64,000 nt of DNA from NCBI RefSeq assembly GCF_013030985.1, contig NZ_WPYP01000006.1, positions 233,941 to 297,940 on the forward strand. Reading direction: 5' to 3'. This stretch comes from Ruegeria arenilitoris (GTDB taxonomy: Bacteria > Pseudomonadota > Alphaproteobacteria > Rhodobacterales > Rhodobacteraceae). Shown here piece after piece: positions 19,214-27,711 of the stretch. Each line of letters starts with the position of its first letter. The stretch's first letter is position 1. The notes below the pieces were generated by a model that did no database searches, had not been told where the DNA came from, and saw only the letters and a list, made by a program, of their open reading frames with translations. Made by a program: the position numbers and the translations under genes.

Positions 19214-20317
19214 TCACACGATCTCCAATATCGGGGAACCAAGGATTTCGGGGTCAGGGGTCACACCTAACCCCGGACCTTCGGGCGGGGCAATCCGACC
19301 CTCTTCACGGTTTGGTGCGTGCGGGCATATGCGCGGTGCAACATAGGACGACAAATCGCAGGTGTTCAGCAGCGATCCGTGCGGGGTCGAGGCCGCAAAG
19401 TGCAGCGAGGCGGCGGTGACGATGTCCGAGCCCCAGGTGCATTCGGCACAAATCTCAGCGCCCAGGTGCACGGCCAGGTCCCGCGCCCGCCGCATGGCCG
19501 ACAGCCCGCCGAATTTCGACAGTTTCAGCGCGACGGCATCCATACAGCCAAGCTCATGCGCGCGCAGCAGCGAGGCCAGATCGTGGGCGTTCTCGTCGAT
19601 CTTCATCGGCAAGCCTGTGGCCTGCCGGACGGCTGCACAATCTTCGAGCGTTTTGCAGGGCTGTTCCAGCATCACGTCCAGATGTGCCACAGCCCGTCCT
19701 GTCCGCGTGGCCTGCAGGCGCGACGCGCCACAGTTCCAGTCGCCATAGACCAGCGGCCCCGGTCCCACGGCCTCGCGCACCTTGATCAGGCGTTCGGCAT
19801 CGGCCTGCCAGTCGCCTTCCACGCCCAGCTTGACCTGAAACTGCCGGATGCCGGTCTGGTAAGCGGTCTGGGCGATGCGGGCCATCTCATCCGGGGCGAT
19901 GCAGGTGATCGAGTGGTAGAGTGGCATGTCTTTCCGCGTCCGCCCACCCAGCAACGCATAGATCGGCTGGCCGGTGGCCTGCCCGAAGAGATCCCACAGG
20001 GCGATATCAACGATGGACTTGGCATAGCGGTGCCCCTGCAGGAACCCGTCCAGCTTGCGCATTGGCGCGTCGGCACCAAACGGCGAGATGCCCAGGATTT
20101 CCGGCCCCATTTCCGTAATCGCACCCGGCACGCCACCTGCATAGGCGGGCAGGTAATGCGGGATCGGGCAGACCTCGCCCCAGCCTTTCAGGCCGGTATC
20201 CGTTTCAAGACACAGCACATGAGTGGTCACGGTTGCGCAGGTCTTACCCTCAGCCATGTGGTAGGTTGCATGGCTGGTCAGGTCGACGGACCAGAGGGTT
20301 ATCTTGTTGATCTTCAT
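19214..20317 (-). CDS. Enolase-superfamily dehydratase/racemase (third paralog)
   Basis: A 367-residue mandelate-racemase/muconate-lactonizing-enzyme-type protein. The capping domain starts MKINKITLWSVDL. In the barrel I see RQFQVKLGV (first catalytic lysine), the metal ligands in VYGDWN, MLEQP and KIDEN, and the second catalytic lysine in ALKLSKFGG. The double-lysine layout is that of amino-acid-derivative racemases such as hydroxyproline betaine 2-epimerase (HpbD) and cis-3-hydroxyproline dehydratases; I cannot choose between them. It is separated from the other two paralogs by a dispersed repeat, and its stop lies one base from the aminotransferase start. Confidence 0.85.
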   Translation of the reverse strand: MKINKITLWSVDLTSHATYHMAEGKTCATVTTHVLCLETDTGLKGWGEVCPIPHYLPAYAGGVPGAITEMGPEILGISPFGADAPMRKLDGFLQGHRYAKSIVDIALWDLFGQATGQPIYALLGGRTRKDMPLYHSITCIAPDEMARIAQTAYQTGIRQFQVKLGVEGDWQADAERLIKVREAVGPGPLVYGDWNCGASRLQATRTGRAVAHLDVMLEQPCKTLEDCAAVRQATGLPMKIDENAHDLASLLRAHELGCMDAVALKLSKFGGLSAMRRARDLAVHLGAEICAECTWGSDIVTAASLHFAASTPHGSLLNTCDLSSYVAPRICPHAPNREEGRIAPPEGPGLGVTPDPEILGSPILEIV

Positions 20318-20356
20318 TCGACCCGTCCTTTGCGTTTTTCGGGGGGTGTGCTGTCA

Positions 20357-20408
20357 GAGGGGCCAGCCCCTCTCTTGGCCTGCGGCCAATTCACTCCCCG
20401 GGATATTT
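20357..20408. repeat. Dispersed intergenic repeat, copy 2 (inverted)
   Basis: The reverse complement of the copy at 15548-15603: a gaggggccagcccctc hairpin, then cttggcctgcggccaattc and an actccccgggatatttt end. It lies between two same-strand enolase-superfamily genes, so it may attenuate or process the operon transcript there. Confidence 0.7.
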
Positions 20409-20429
20409 TTGGCCAGATGAAGAGGCGGA

Positions 20430-21545
20430 TCATCGCGGGGCCTCGTAGGTTGCGATTGGTTTTCCCAAAGTATGTTCGTCCGGATGCACGCCCAGACCCG
20501 GCGTTTCCGGCAGATGCAGGTGGCCGTCGATATTGCGTGGTCCGCGACCGCCAGCGATATCGACGGTGATCATGTCCTGACAGGCCCAGATGGCGTGGCA
20601 GTTTTCGTCCGGGATGGTGGCGGCCAGATGCAGCGCCTCAGTATCGGCCAGAACCGTACCTCCAGTCGCCATCACGAACATGTCGATCCCATGCGCCAGC
20701 GCGGTATCCCGCATCCGCGCGGCTTTGGTCAGTCCGCCCACGCGATTCAGCTTGATCCCGAATATCTCGGCAATACCGTCGCGGGCAATACGGGCGGCGT
20801 CCTGCAGGGTCACGAGGCTTTCGTCGACAGACACGGGTGAGGCATGGCGGCCCGAAATCGCGGCGATATCGTCCAGCGTTTCGCCGGGTTGTTCGAACAT
20901 GACATTCAGGTCCTCACAGGCGCTCAGCACGCGCAAGGCTTGTTGCCGGGTCCAGCCGCGATTGACGTCGTAGAGGATGACCTCTCCCGGTCGCCGGATG
21001 CTTTCGACGTCGCGGACGCGGGCGATGTCGCGTTCAACATCGCCACCGATCTTCACCGAATGGGCGATGTAGCCGCGGCTGCGATAGCGTTCCATCACCT
21101 CGCGGGTTTCCTCGACGGTCTTGGCCCCGACCGAGGAGGCAATCGGGCGCGGTGTACGGGAACCGCCGCCCATCAGATCGGCAATCGGCAGACCCGCTGC
21201 CTGACCGGCGATATCCCAGCAGGCCATGTCGATCGGGCTTTTGGCATAAAGGTGTCCAGGCAGCGCAAGGTCCATGGCGCGCTCCACATCCAGCACCTTG
21301 CGCGGATCGATGCCGAGGAGGAACGGTGCCATCGTTTCAATCCCGGCGCGGATGCCCGGCCCGTGCGCGGGCACATAAGTGTGGCCCCACGGCGTGCCCT
21401 CGCCCCAGCCGGTCAGCCCTGCATCGGTTTCGATCTTCACCAGCGTCGCGTCGAGCGTTTCGAATTTCAGCCGTCCGGCGGACAGCCAATAGGGATGCTC
21501 CAGCGGCAGATCGACCTGGAAGACTGTGATGGCCTTGATCTTCAT
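20430..21545 (-). CDS. Enolase-superfamily dehydratase/racemase (second paralog)
   Basis: A 371-residue member of the mandelate racemase group. The N-terminal capping motif [20 protein letters not shown] is followed by the barrel with YIAHSVKIGGD (first lysine), ILYDVNRGW (metal Asp), VMFEQPG and PVSVDESL (metal Glu residues), and GIKLNRVGGL (second lysine). Cofactor-free enolisation of a carboxylate substrate is expected. Its ATG overlaps the stop of the first paralog (ATGA). The stop is followed by the dispersed repeat. Confidence 0.85.
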   Translation of the reverse strand: MKIKAITVFQVDLPLEHPYWLSAGRLKFETLDATLVKIETDAGLTGWGEGTPWGHTYVPAHGPGIRAGIETMAPFLLGIDPRKVLDVERAMDLALPGHLYAKSPIDMACWDIAGQAAGLPIADLMGGGSRTPRPIASSVGAKTVEETREVMERYRSRGYIAHSVKIGGDVERDIARVRDVESIRRPGEVILYDVNRGWTRQQALRVLSACEDLNVMFEQPGETLDDIAAISGRHASPVSVDESLVTLQDAARIARDGIAEIFGIKLNRVGGLTKAARMRDTALAHGIDMFVMATGGTVLADTEALHLAATIPDENCHAIWACQDMITVDIAGGRGPRNIDGHLHLPETPGLGVHPDEHTLGKPIATYEAPR

Positions 21546-22648
21546 AGGGCAAACTCCGCCATTGGCACGCCGAGGCTTTCGAAATCGGGGGTCACGCCCA
21601 GCCCGGGCGAATCAGAGGCGTAGAGCTTACCATCCCGTGACACTGGCCCGCCGATGCCGGTGGACCGGGTGTTATAGTTCATCAGATCGGTGGTGTTCTG
21701 CAGAAACTCCTCGGGGGTCGAGGCCGCGAAATGCGCGACGACCGAAGTGGTTATCTCTCCGCCCCAGGTGTCCTCACTGACCACCGGGATGCGGTTTTCC
21801 ACCAGATAGTCCCGCACCCGCCGCGCCTTGCTGAGCCCGCCGAGGTTCGAGATTTTCAGACAGCAGATCTCGGCCCCGCGATCGGCGACGATCCGTTGGG
21901 CCATGTGGATGCCGGTGACGCATTCATCCAGCTTCATCGGTTGTTCGGCCACGCGGCGCACCTGCTGGCATTCCTCATAGGTGCGGCAGGGCTGTTCCAG
22001 AATGAAATCCAGATCACGCGTTGCCCGCGCCACCCGGATCGCATTGTCCACGCGCCAGCCCTGATTGGCGTCGGCCATCGCTTTTTCACCCGGTTGCAGC
22101 AAAGGCACCGAGGTGCGAATGCGATCGATGTCAGTGACCCAGTCGCCACCGACCTTGATCTGAAACTGGCGATAGCCCTGATCGCGGTAACCATTCATCT
22201 CGGCCACCGTCTCATCCACCGCCTTTTGTGGCGCCACCCGGTACATCGGGGCACCATCGGTCAGTTTACCGCCCAGCAGCATCCAGACAGGCTGATGACA
22301 GGCTTGTCCCAGAATGTCCCAGCACGCTGCGTCGAACGGAGCCTTGGCGTATCCGTGCCCCTGCACCTGATGGTCCATCAACTGTTCGATGCGCGCCACC
22401 TGTCGGGGGTCCTCGCCCAACAGCTTTGGCGCCACCAGCCGCGCCAGCGCCGCCACGCCTTCGGAATGGGCAACCATGTAGTTCTCACCGCAGGGCGTGA
22501 ACTCGCCACACCCCTGCAGCCCGGCGTCGGTATCGATGACAACAACCGAGGCGATGGCCGTTTCAGTCGCATTGCCTGCGCCCCAGACATAGGCCCCGCC
22601 CACATAGGGCAGGCCGGTCTGGTAGATGCGGATGCGGGTGATCTTCAT
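21542..22648 (-). CDS. Enolase-superfamily dehydratase/racemase (first paralog)
   Basis: A 368-residue mandelate-racemase-like enzyme. Its barrel shows [11 protein letters not shown] with the first catalytic lysine, AMADANQGW with the metal-binding Asp, [16 protein letters not shown], and [11 protein letters not shown] with the second lysine. The C-terminus has the [13 protein letters not shown] pattern shared with its two neighbours, and all three look like diverged paralogs. The ATG overlaps the dddQ stop (ATGA) and the stop overlaps the next paralog's start, so translation is coupled along the series. Confidence 0.85.
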   Translation of the reverse strand: MKITRIRIYQTGLPYVGGAYVWGAGNATETAIASVVVIDTDAGLQGCGEFTPCGENYMVAHSEGVAALARLVAPKLLGEDPRQVARIEQLMDHQVQGHGYAKAPFDAACWDILGQACHQPVWMLLGGKLTDGAPMYRVAPQKAVDETVAEMNGYRDQGYRQFQIKVGGDWVTDIDRIRTSVPLLQPGEKAMADANQGWRVDNAIRVARATRDLDFILEQPCRTYEECQQVRRVAEQPMKLDECVTGIHMAQRIVADRGAEICCLKISNLGGLSKARRVRDYLVENRIPVVSEDTWGGEITTSVVAHFAASTPEEFLQNTTDLMNYNTRSTGIGGPVSRDGKLYASDSPGLGVTPDFESLGVPMAEFAL

Positions 22649-23223
22649 GCGGCATCCATCCGTGGCAGATCGTCCATGCCTTCGCCTCGCCAGAGGACAA
22701 AGGTCAGGATCGGCTGGTCGGTCGTGGTCATCGCGTGGCTTTGCCAGCTTTCATGGTGGCGTGTCTGGTTCGGCCCTACAAAGCTGTCATCGCCAGCGAC
22801 CCGGAACACGGCCCCTCCGGCCAGCGTCAGATACAGCTCCTCGGCCTGATGGCTGTGCCAGTCATAGTGCAGGCCCGCCCCCCAATAGGCCACGTAGCCC
22901 CGCAATTGAGTCGAGTGGAAATGACCGGTCGGGCCGAACAGTTCGTAATACCCATAGCGATTGAGGAAATCTGCGCCGACTTCATCCTCGGTATAGGTCA
23001 GCTTCCAATGGGCCAGATGTGCGGCGGCCTTGATCGCGTCGGACAAGGTTTTGGTAGTTTCGCTGCCGCCTGCATCGAAATTGCGCACCAGATCGACTGC
23101 GGGAATAGGGCTCGATTGTAGTTGGGTTGCCGTCAGGTCCGTGGGCCATGCCCCGAAGGCTGAAAGATCGGGATGCGCCTGATGCAGCTGTCGTGCGGCC
23201 TCTAATACGTCGTCCAGTGTCAC
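22645..23223 (-). CDS. dddQ: Dimethylsulfoniopropionate lyase, DddQ-type cupin
   Basis: A 192-residue cupin that I read as DddQ, which cleaves DMSP to dimethyl sulfide and acrylate in roseobacters. The metal-site residues appear as His125, Glu129 and His163 with Tyr131 ([19 protein letters not shown] and WQSHAMT), and Tyr120 is also present. As I recall, these match the numbering of the structurally studied Ruegeria enzyme exactly. The N-terminal helical part and the C-terminal double-stranded beta helix are both intact. It is embedded with ATGA overlaps between a medium-chain dehydrogenase gene and an enolase-superfamily gene. DddW or DddL are less likely on motif and length. Confidence 0.88.
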   Translation of the reverse strand: MTLDDVLEAARQLHQAHPDLSAFGAWPTDLTATQLQSSPIPAVDLVRNFDAGGSETTKTLSDAIKAAAHLAHWKLTYTEDEVGADFLNRYGYYELFGPTGHFHSTQLRGYVAYWGAGLHYDWHSHQAEELYLTLAGGAVFRVAGDDSFVGPNQTRHHESWQSHAMTTTDQPILTFVLWRGEGMDDLPRMDAA

Positions 23224-24305
23224 GGGATCACCACAATATTTCCGGTGTGCTTTTTGGCGATGAAGGCAGCTTGCGCCTCGCGCAGCTCCTCCAGCGGATA
23301 GGTTGCGGCAAGGGCAGGTTTGATCTCACCGGCCTCGATGTATTTCACGAGATTTCGCATCACCTGCGGGTCGATCACGGTCGAGCCGGTGAAGGTCAGA
23401 TCGCGCAGGTAGAAGGTCCGCAGGTCGAAATCGACCATTGGCCCGGCAATTGCACCGGAACAGGTGTACCGCCCGCCGCGTTCCAGAATGTCGATCAGGT
23501 TCGGCCAGTAGGGACCGCCGACCACATCCGCGACCACTGTGACCTTTTCATCGCCCAGCGCGGCGCGCAGGTTTTCGGGTGCCCGAGGCAGGATCAGGTC
23601 AGGGCCAAGCTCCGCCACATCGGCGTGCTTTGCCTCGGACGCCAACGCGATCACACGGGCGCCACGCCGTTTGGCCAGCTGCACCAGCGCGCCGCCGACA
23701 CCGCCCGAGGCTCCGGGGACCAGAACTGTGTCGCTGACGGTCACGTTGGCGCGGGTCAGCATCCCTTCGGCAGTGGAATAGGAACAGGAAAAGGTCGCCA
23801 GTTCCGCATCCGACAGGCCAGATGTGATCGGCACCGCGTTCGCGGCCAGCGTGGTGGCGTATTCAGCAAAGCCTCCGTCCCGTTCCGAGCCGAAATAGCC
23901 GGTCTTGTCCATATTGCCGGGATCGGTCGGATCGCGCAGCCAGCCATCGGTGATGACGCGTTCGCCGATGCGGGCGCTGTCGACGCCCTCACCCACGGCT
24001 ACGATTTCTCCGCAGATATCGGCCCCCTGAATGCGGGGGAACGTGATCGGGGCACCGCCCCATGTCGGGTCGTCCTCGCCCACCTCTTCAAACGCACCTC
24101 CGGTTGTCGCGTCGGTGACGGTTTTCGAGTACCAGCCTGAACGCGTATTGACGTCGGTGTTGTTCAGGCCACAGGCAGCCACCTTGATCAGCACCTCTCC
24201 GGCGGCGGGTTCCGGGCGCGGCCAGTTTTCGTGCAGCACCATCTGTTCGAGGCCGCCGTGCCCCATTGTGACCATGGCTCTCATTGTATCTGGCAGAGTC
24301 ATCAC
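23220..24305 (-). CDS. Zinc-type medium-chain alcohol dehydrogenase / quinone-oxidoreductase-like
   Basis: A 361-residue MDR protein. The GroES-like N-terminal half contains [18 protein letters not shown] and [17 protein letters not shown]. The NAD(P)-binding half contains [21 protein letters not shown]. The structural-zinc cysteine cluster of classic ADHs is missing, which points to the quinone-oxidoreductase side of the family. It does not look like AcuI, the acryloyl-CoA reductase linked to DMSP, which is shorter and opens differently. Start and stop both overlap neighbours by four bases (the FAD/GcvT gene and dddQ). Confidence 0.85.
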   Translation of the reverse strand: MMTLPDTMRAMVTMGHGGLEQMVLHENWPRPEPAAGEVLIKVAACGLNNTDVNTRSGWYSKTVTDATTGGAFEEVGEDDPTWGGAPITFPRIQGADICGEIVAVGEGVDSARIGERVITDGWLRDPTDPGNMDKTGYFGSERDGGFAEYATTLAANAVPITSGLSDAELATFSCSYSTAEGMLTRANVTVSDTVLVPGASGGVGGALVQLAKRRGARVIALASEAKHADVAELGPDLILPRAPENLRAALGDEKVTVVADVVGGPYWPNLIDILERGGRYTCSGAIAGPMVDFDLRTFYLRDLTFTGSTVIDPQVMRNLVKYIEAGEIKPALAATYPLEELREAQAAFIAKKHTGNIVVIP

Positions 24306-26755
24306 GCAACCTCCAAAACGGCGTCTGTGCGGGGCAGCAGGCTTTGCGGATCATAGGCTGGTTCTCCCAGCACACGCGCCGCGCGAGGCTTGCCGTGGAT
24401 TACCACCTGTAATTCGGTGCCGGGTGTTGCAGCCTCGGGCTTGATATAGGCAAAGGCCAGGATTTTGCCGACCGTATGCCCGTAGACCACCGAAGCGGTA
24501 GACCCTACGACACGTTCGTCCAGCATCACCGCTTCACCACCGTGGCCGTCAATCTCGCCGTCCGGCTCGATCTCCAGATAGGCGCAGATCCACGGCAGGT
24601 CGGTGTTCAGCGTTTTGTCCTTGCCCAGATAGTCCTTGTCAGTGCGGGCAAAGCGCAGCACGTCAGCCTCGGCCAGAGTGACCTCGTTGGTCAGCTCGCC
24701 CGCTCCTTTGAAGCCCTTTTCCATCCGCATCACGTTCATGGCAAAGCTGCCATAGTCTGTGATGCCGTGTGGCTCCCCGGCAGCCCAAAGCGCGTTGTAG
24801 ACGTCAAGGCAGGCGGCGTTGGGCATGTGCAGCTCCCAACCCAGCTCACCAGCATAGGACATACGGAAGGCCCAGACCTTGTGACCCGCAACGTCGATCT
24901 CTTGCGCAGACAACCAGCGGAAACCGGCATTGGTCAAATCGGAATCGATGCATTGCGCCAGCACGTCTCGCGACCGGGGGCCATTCAGGGACAGGGCCGA
25001 CCAATCGGAGGACAGAGCCGTGATCTGCACATCCTCATCCGCGCGCTGTTGCGTCAGATGATCCAGCAGGCGTTGCTCGAAGAAGGCGGCGCAGACCAGA
25101 TAGAACCGGTCGTCTGCCATACGGACAATTGTCGTCTCCAACTCGATCCGGCCACGGCGATTCAGCATATGGGTCAGCGTGATCGAGCCGACCTTTTGCG
25201 GCATCCGGTTGGCGGTCAACCGATCCAGCAGGGCATAGGCTTCCGGACCAGAAACCTCGACCTTGGTAAAGGCGGTGACATCCATGATGCCGACGCTTTC
25301 GCGCACTGCCTTGACCTCGGCGGCGACCATGTCGTCAGCGGGTGTACGGCGGAAAGAGTAGTGATCGCGCTGTTCCACACCGTCCCGCGCGAACCAGCGG
25401 GGGCGTTCGAAACCGTAGACCTCTTCAAACACCGCGCCCTTGGAATTCAGCAGCTCATACAGCGGCGATGGCTTGATCGGACGCCCTTCCAGACGGTTGA
25501 AATGCGGGAAGGGGATTTCGTGGCGCAGGCAATAGTCTTCCTCGGCCTTGATCACCTGCCAATCCTTGGTGGCATAGCTGCCGAACCGGCGCGGGTCGAA
25601 CTCGCGCATTGAAATGTCAGCCGCCCCATGCACCATCCAGCGCGCCAGCTCACGTGTCAGGCCCGGCCCCCAGCCGATTCCGATCTGCGTCCCGCAGCAG
25701 CACCAGTAATTCCGCACACCCGGCGCGGGCCCGATCAGTGGATTGCCGTCCGGCGGATGTGAAATCGCCCCATGCACGTCGCGCTGAATGCCCAGTTCGG
25801 CAAAGATCGGCATCCGGTTCAAGCTTTCCTCGAGCCACGGCATTACCCGGTCGTAATCCGCATCGAACAGCCAGTTCTCGTATTCCCACGGGCAATGATC
25901 ATGCCAGACCGAGTTCGGGTTCTCTTTCTCGTAAATCCCGATCAGCCCGCGCTGCTGCTCCATCCGGATATAGCCCGAGACTTTACGGTCATCGCGGATC
26001 ACCGGCAGTTCCTTGTACAGGTTCTGAAACTCAGGCACCGGCTCGGTCACGAAATAATGGTGGGTCATTGAGGTCATCGGCAGTTGCAGGCCTGACCATT
26101 CGCCCATCTGGCGGGCATAGGTGCCACCCGCATTCACCACATGCTCGCAGGTGATGGTGCCCGTCTCGGTCTCAACCACCCACTCGCCAGTGTCGGCCTG
26201 CGTGATATTGGTGGCGCGACAATTGCGGAAGATGCGCACGCCCTTCTGACGTGCGCCTGCAGCCATCGCCATGGTCACGTTGGTCGGGTCCACGTGGCCG
26301 TCATCTGGCGTGTGCAGCGCGCCCAAAACGCCTTCCAGATTGTAGAAAGGATGCAGTTCGGCCACCTTCTCGGGTCCAACCAGTTCTATGTTGAAGCCCA
26401 GCGAGCGACCGACCGAGAGGGTGTGGCGCAGCCAGTCCATCTCATCCTCGGTATAGGCCAGACGGAACGACCCGCAGCCATGCCATGTTACCGGTTGGCC
26501 GGTCTCGGCCTCCAACTGACCGGAGTACAGACCGATGTTATAATCGACGCATTTTCCCAGCCCAAAGCTTGAGGTCGAATGCGTGATCTGGCCCGCCGCA
26601 TGCCAGGTGCTGCCACTGGTCAGCTCGGCCTTTTCCAGCAGAACGGTGTCTTCGCCCCATCCCTCATGCGCCAGATGATAGGCCAGACCGACCCCCATAA
26701 CGCCACCTCCGACGATGACCACACGAGCGTGGGTGGGCAGATTCTTCTCGGACAT
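24302..26755 (-). CDS. FAD-dependent oxidoreductase fused to GcvT domain (dimethylglycine/sarcosine dehydrogenase-like)
   Basis: An 817-residue two-part enzyme. The N-terminal half is a DAO-type flavoprotein: dinucleotide fold VVIVGGGVMGVGLAYHLAHE, then TSGSTWHAAGQ, which in this family includes the His that binds FAD covalently, and NPLIGPAPGVRNYWCCCG. The C-terminal half from about 440 is a GcvT/aminomethyltransferase folate domain (ALSLNGPRSRDVL, MSYAGELGWELHMP). Such fusions oxidatively demethylate N-methylated amino acids and pass the C1 unit to tetrahydrofolate. It is the first gene of the leftward operon and divergent from rpiR. Confidence 0.88.
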   Translation of the reverse strand: MSEKNLPTHARVVIVGGGVMGVGLAYHLAHEGWGEDTVLLEKAELTSGSTWHAAGQITHSTSSFGLGKCVDYNIGLYSGQLEAETGQPVTWHGCGSFRLAYTEDEMDWLRHTLSVGRSLGFNIELVGPEKVAELHPFYNLEGVLGALHTPDDGHVDPTNVTMAMAAGARQKGVRIFRNCRATNITQADTGEWVVETETGTITCEHVVNAGGTYARQMGEWSGLQLPMTSMTHHYFVTEPVPEFQNLYKELPVIRDDRKVSGYIRMEQQRGLIGIYEKENPNSVWHDHCPWEYENWLFDADYDRVMPWLEESLNRMPIFAELGIQRDVHGAISHPPDGNPLIGPAPGVRNYWCCCGTQIGIGWGPGLTRELARWMVHGAADISMREFDPRRFGSYATKDWQVIKAEEDYCLRHEIPFPHFNRLEGRPIKPSPLYELLNSKGAVFEEVYGFERPRWFARDGVEQRDHYSFRRTPADDMVAAEVKAVRESVGIMDVTAFTKVEVSGPEAYALLDRLTANRMPQKVGSITLTHMLNRRGRIELETTIVRMADDRFYLVCAAFFEQRLLDHLTQQRADEDVQITALSSDWSALSLNGPRSRDVLAQCIDSDLTNAGFRWLSAQEIDVAGHKVWAFRMSYAGELGWELHMPNAACLDVYNALWAAGEPHGITDYGSFAMNVMRMEKGFKGAGELTNEVTLAEADVLRFARTDKDYLGKDKTLNTDLPWICAYLEIEPDGEIDGHGGEAVMLDERVVGSTASVVYGHTVGKILAFAYIKPEAATPGTELQVVIHGKPRAARVLGEPAYDPQSLLPRTDAVLEVA

Positions 26756-26801
26756 GATTTTTCCTCTTCCCGAGTCGCGTTTCTGCTCGACAGGCTAATT
26801 C

Positions 26802-26846
26802 CACAAATGTACCATCGTCAATCATGAATGACACAAATGTATCATC
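26802..26846. promoter_or_regulatory. Candidate RpiR operator: two direct repeats in the divergent promoter
   Basis: The sequence cacaaatgta(c/t)catc occurs at 26802-26816 and again at 26832-26846, exactly 30 bases apart (three helical turns). The first copy lies between the divergent starts and the second inside the first codons of rpiR. The position suits autoregulation plus control of the leftward operon. This is a pattern observation, with no binding evidence. Confidence 0.55.
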
Positions 26847-27711
26847 AATCGTTCTCGACCGCCTCAGTCAGGAGTGGGACGCCCTCACCCCCGAGGCGCA
26901 GAAAGCCGCGCGTTACGTGCTGGAAAACCCAACGGATGTTGGGGTTTCGACCGTGCGCGAGATTGCCGAGGCCGCCAAGGTCAAGCCCAACACTTTCGTG
27001 CGCATGGCGCGGCAAGTGGGGTTCGAAGGCTATGAGGATTTCCGCGCCCCGTTCCGGGATGCGATTCGGCAAGGCGGCGTGTCGTTCCCAGACCGCGCCC
27101 GCTGGCTGCAGGATATTGGCAAGTCCGGAGAGCTGGGCGGCCTATACGCCGATATGGTCGGCGCCGCGATCCGCAACATCGAGGACACCTTTGCCGGGAT
27201 CGACGCCGCGCGCCTGAAGGCGGCGGCCGAGGATATCTGGAACTGCCGCCAGATTTTCACGCTGGGCGTGGGCGTCAACAACGCCAACGCGCGCAACTTT
27301 ACCTATCTGGCCTCGACCGGGATGAAGCAGTTCCACGCCATCCCCCGCCCCGGTTCGACCCCGGTAGATGATCTGGCCTGGGCCGATGAACAGGACGTGC
27401 TGATCGCCATCACCTGCCACCCCTACCGGACCGAGGTGATCGACGCGATCAAACTGGCCCGGCAACAGGGCCTGACCGTCGTCGGCATCTCGGACAGCCC
27501 GGCCAGTCCGGTCATCCTGAACGCGCAGCACGGCTTTGTCGTGGCTGCCGACACACCACAATTCTTCCCGTCCTCCGTCTCGACCATCGCGGTGCTGGAA
27601 ACTCTGCTGTCCTTCGTGATTGCGGTTTCCAGTGACGAAATCGTCGAACGGGTGGAGCGGTTTCACCAACGCAGACACCAACTTGGCCTCTACGCGGAGG
27701 AGCCCGAATGA
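26824..27711 (+). CDS. MurR/RpiR-family transcriptional regulator
   Basis: A 295-residue regulator with an N-terminal HTH_6 domain (GVSTVREIAEAAKVKPNTFV, then MARQVGFEGYEDFRAPFRDA) and a C-terminal SIS domain that would sense a small molecule (IFTLGVGVNNANARNFTYLA, AITCHPYRTEVIDAIKLA). RpiR proteins usually repress or activate adjacent catabolic genes. The gene sits in the middle of the divergent catabolic locus; its stop overlaps the start of the Rieske gene (ATGA), so it is cotranscribed with the rightward arm. The effector is unknown; sugar phosphates are classical, but roseobacter relatives sit at many amine loci. Confidence 0.9.
   Translation: MNDTNVSSIVLDRLSQEWDALTPEAQKAARYVLENPTDVGVSTVREIAEAAKVKPNTFVRMARQVGFEGYEDFRAPFRDAIRQGGVSFPDRARWLQDIGKSGELGGLYADMVGAAIRNIEDTFAGIDAARLKAAAEDIWNCRQIFTLGVGVNNANARNFTYLASTGMKQFHAIPRPGSTPVDDLAWADEQDVLIAITCHPYRTEVIDAIKLARQQGLTVVGISDSPASPVILNAQHGFVVAADTPQFFPSSVSTIAVLETLLSFVIAVSSDEIVERVERFHQRRHQLGLYAEEPE

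Noticed and set aside
23220..24305. Calling the dehydrogenase AcuI (acryloyl-CoA reductase of DMSP metabolism)
   Set aside because: Length and N-terminal sequence do not match AcuI; it is only a medium-chain dehydrogenase next to dddQ.
24302..26755. Calling the GcvT part a DMSP demethylase (DmdA)
   Set aside because: DmdA is a stand-alone GcvT-like protein of about 360 residues; here the domain is fused to a DAO-type flavoprotein, as in dimethylglycine dehydrogenases.
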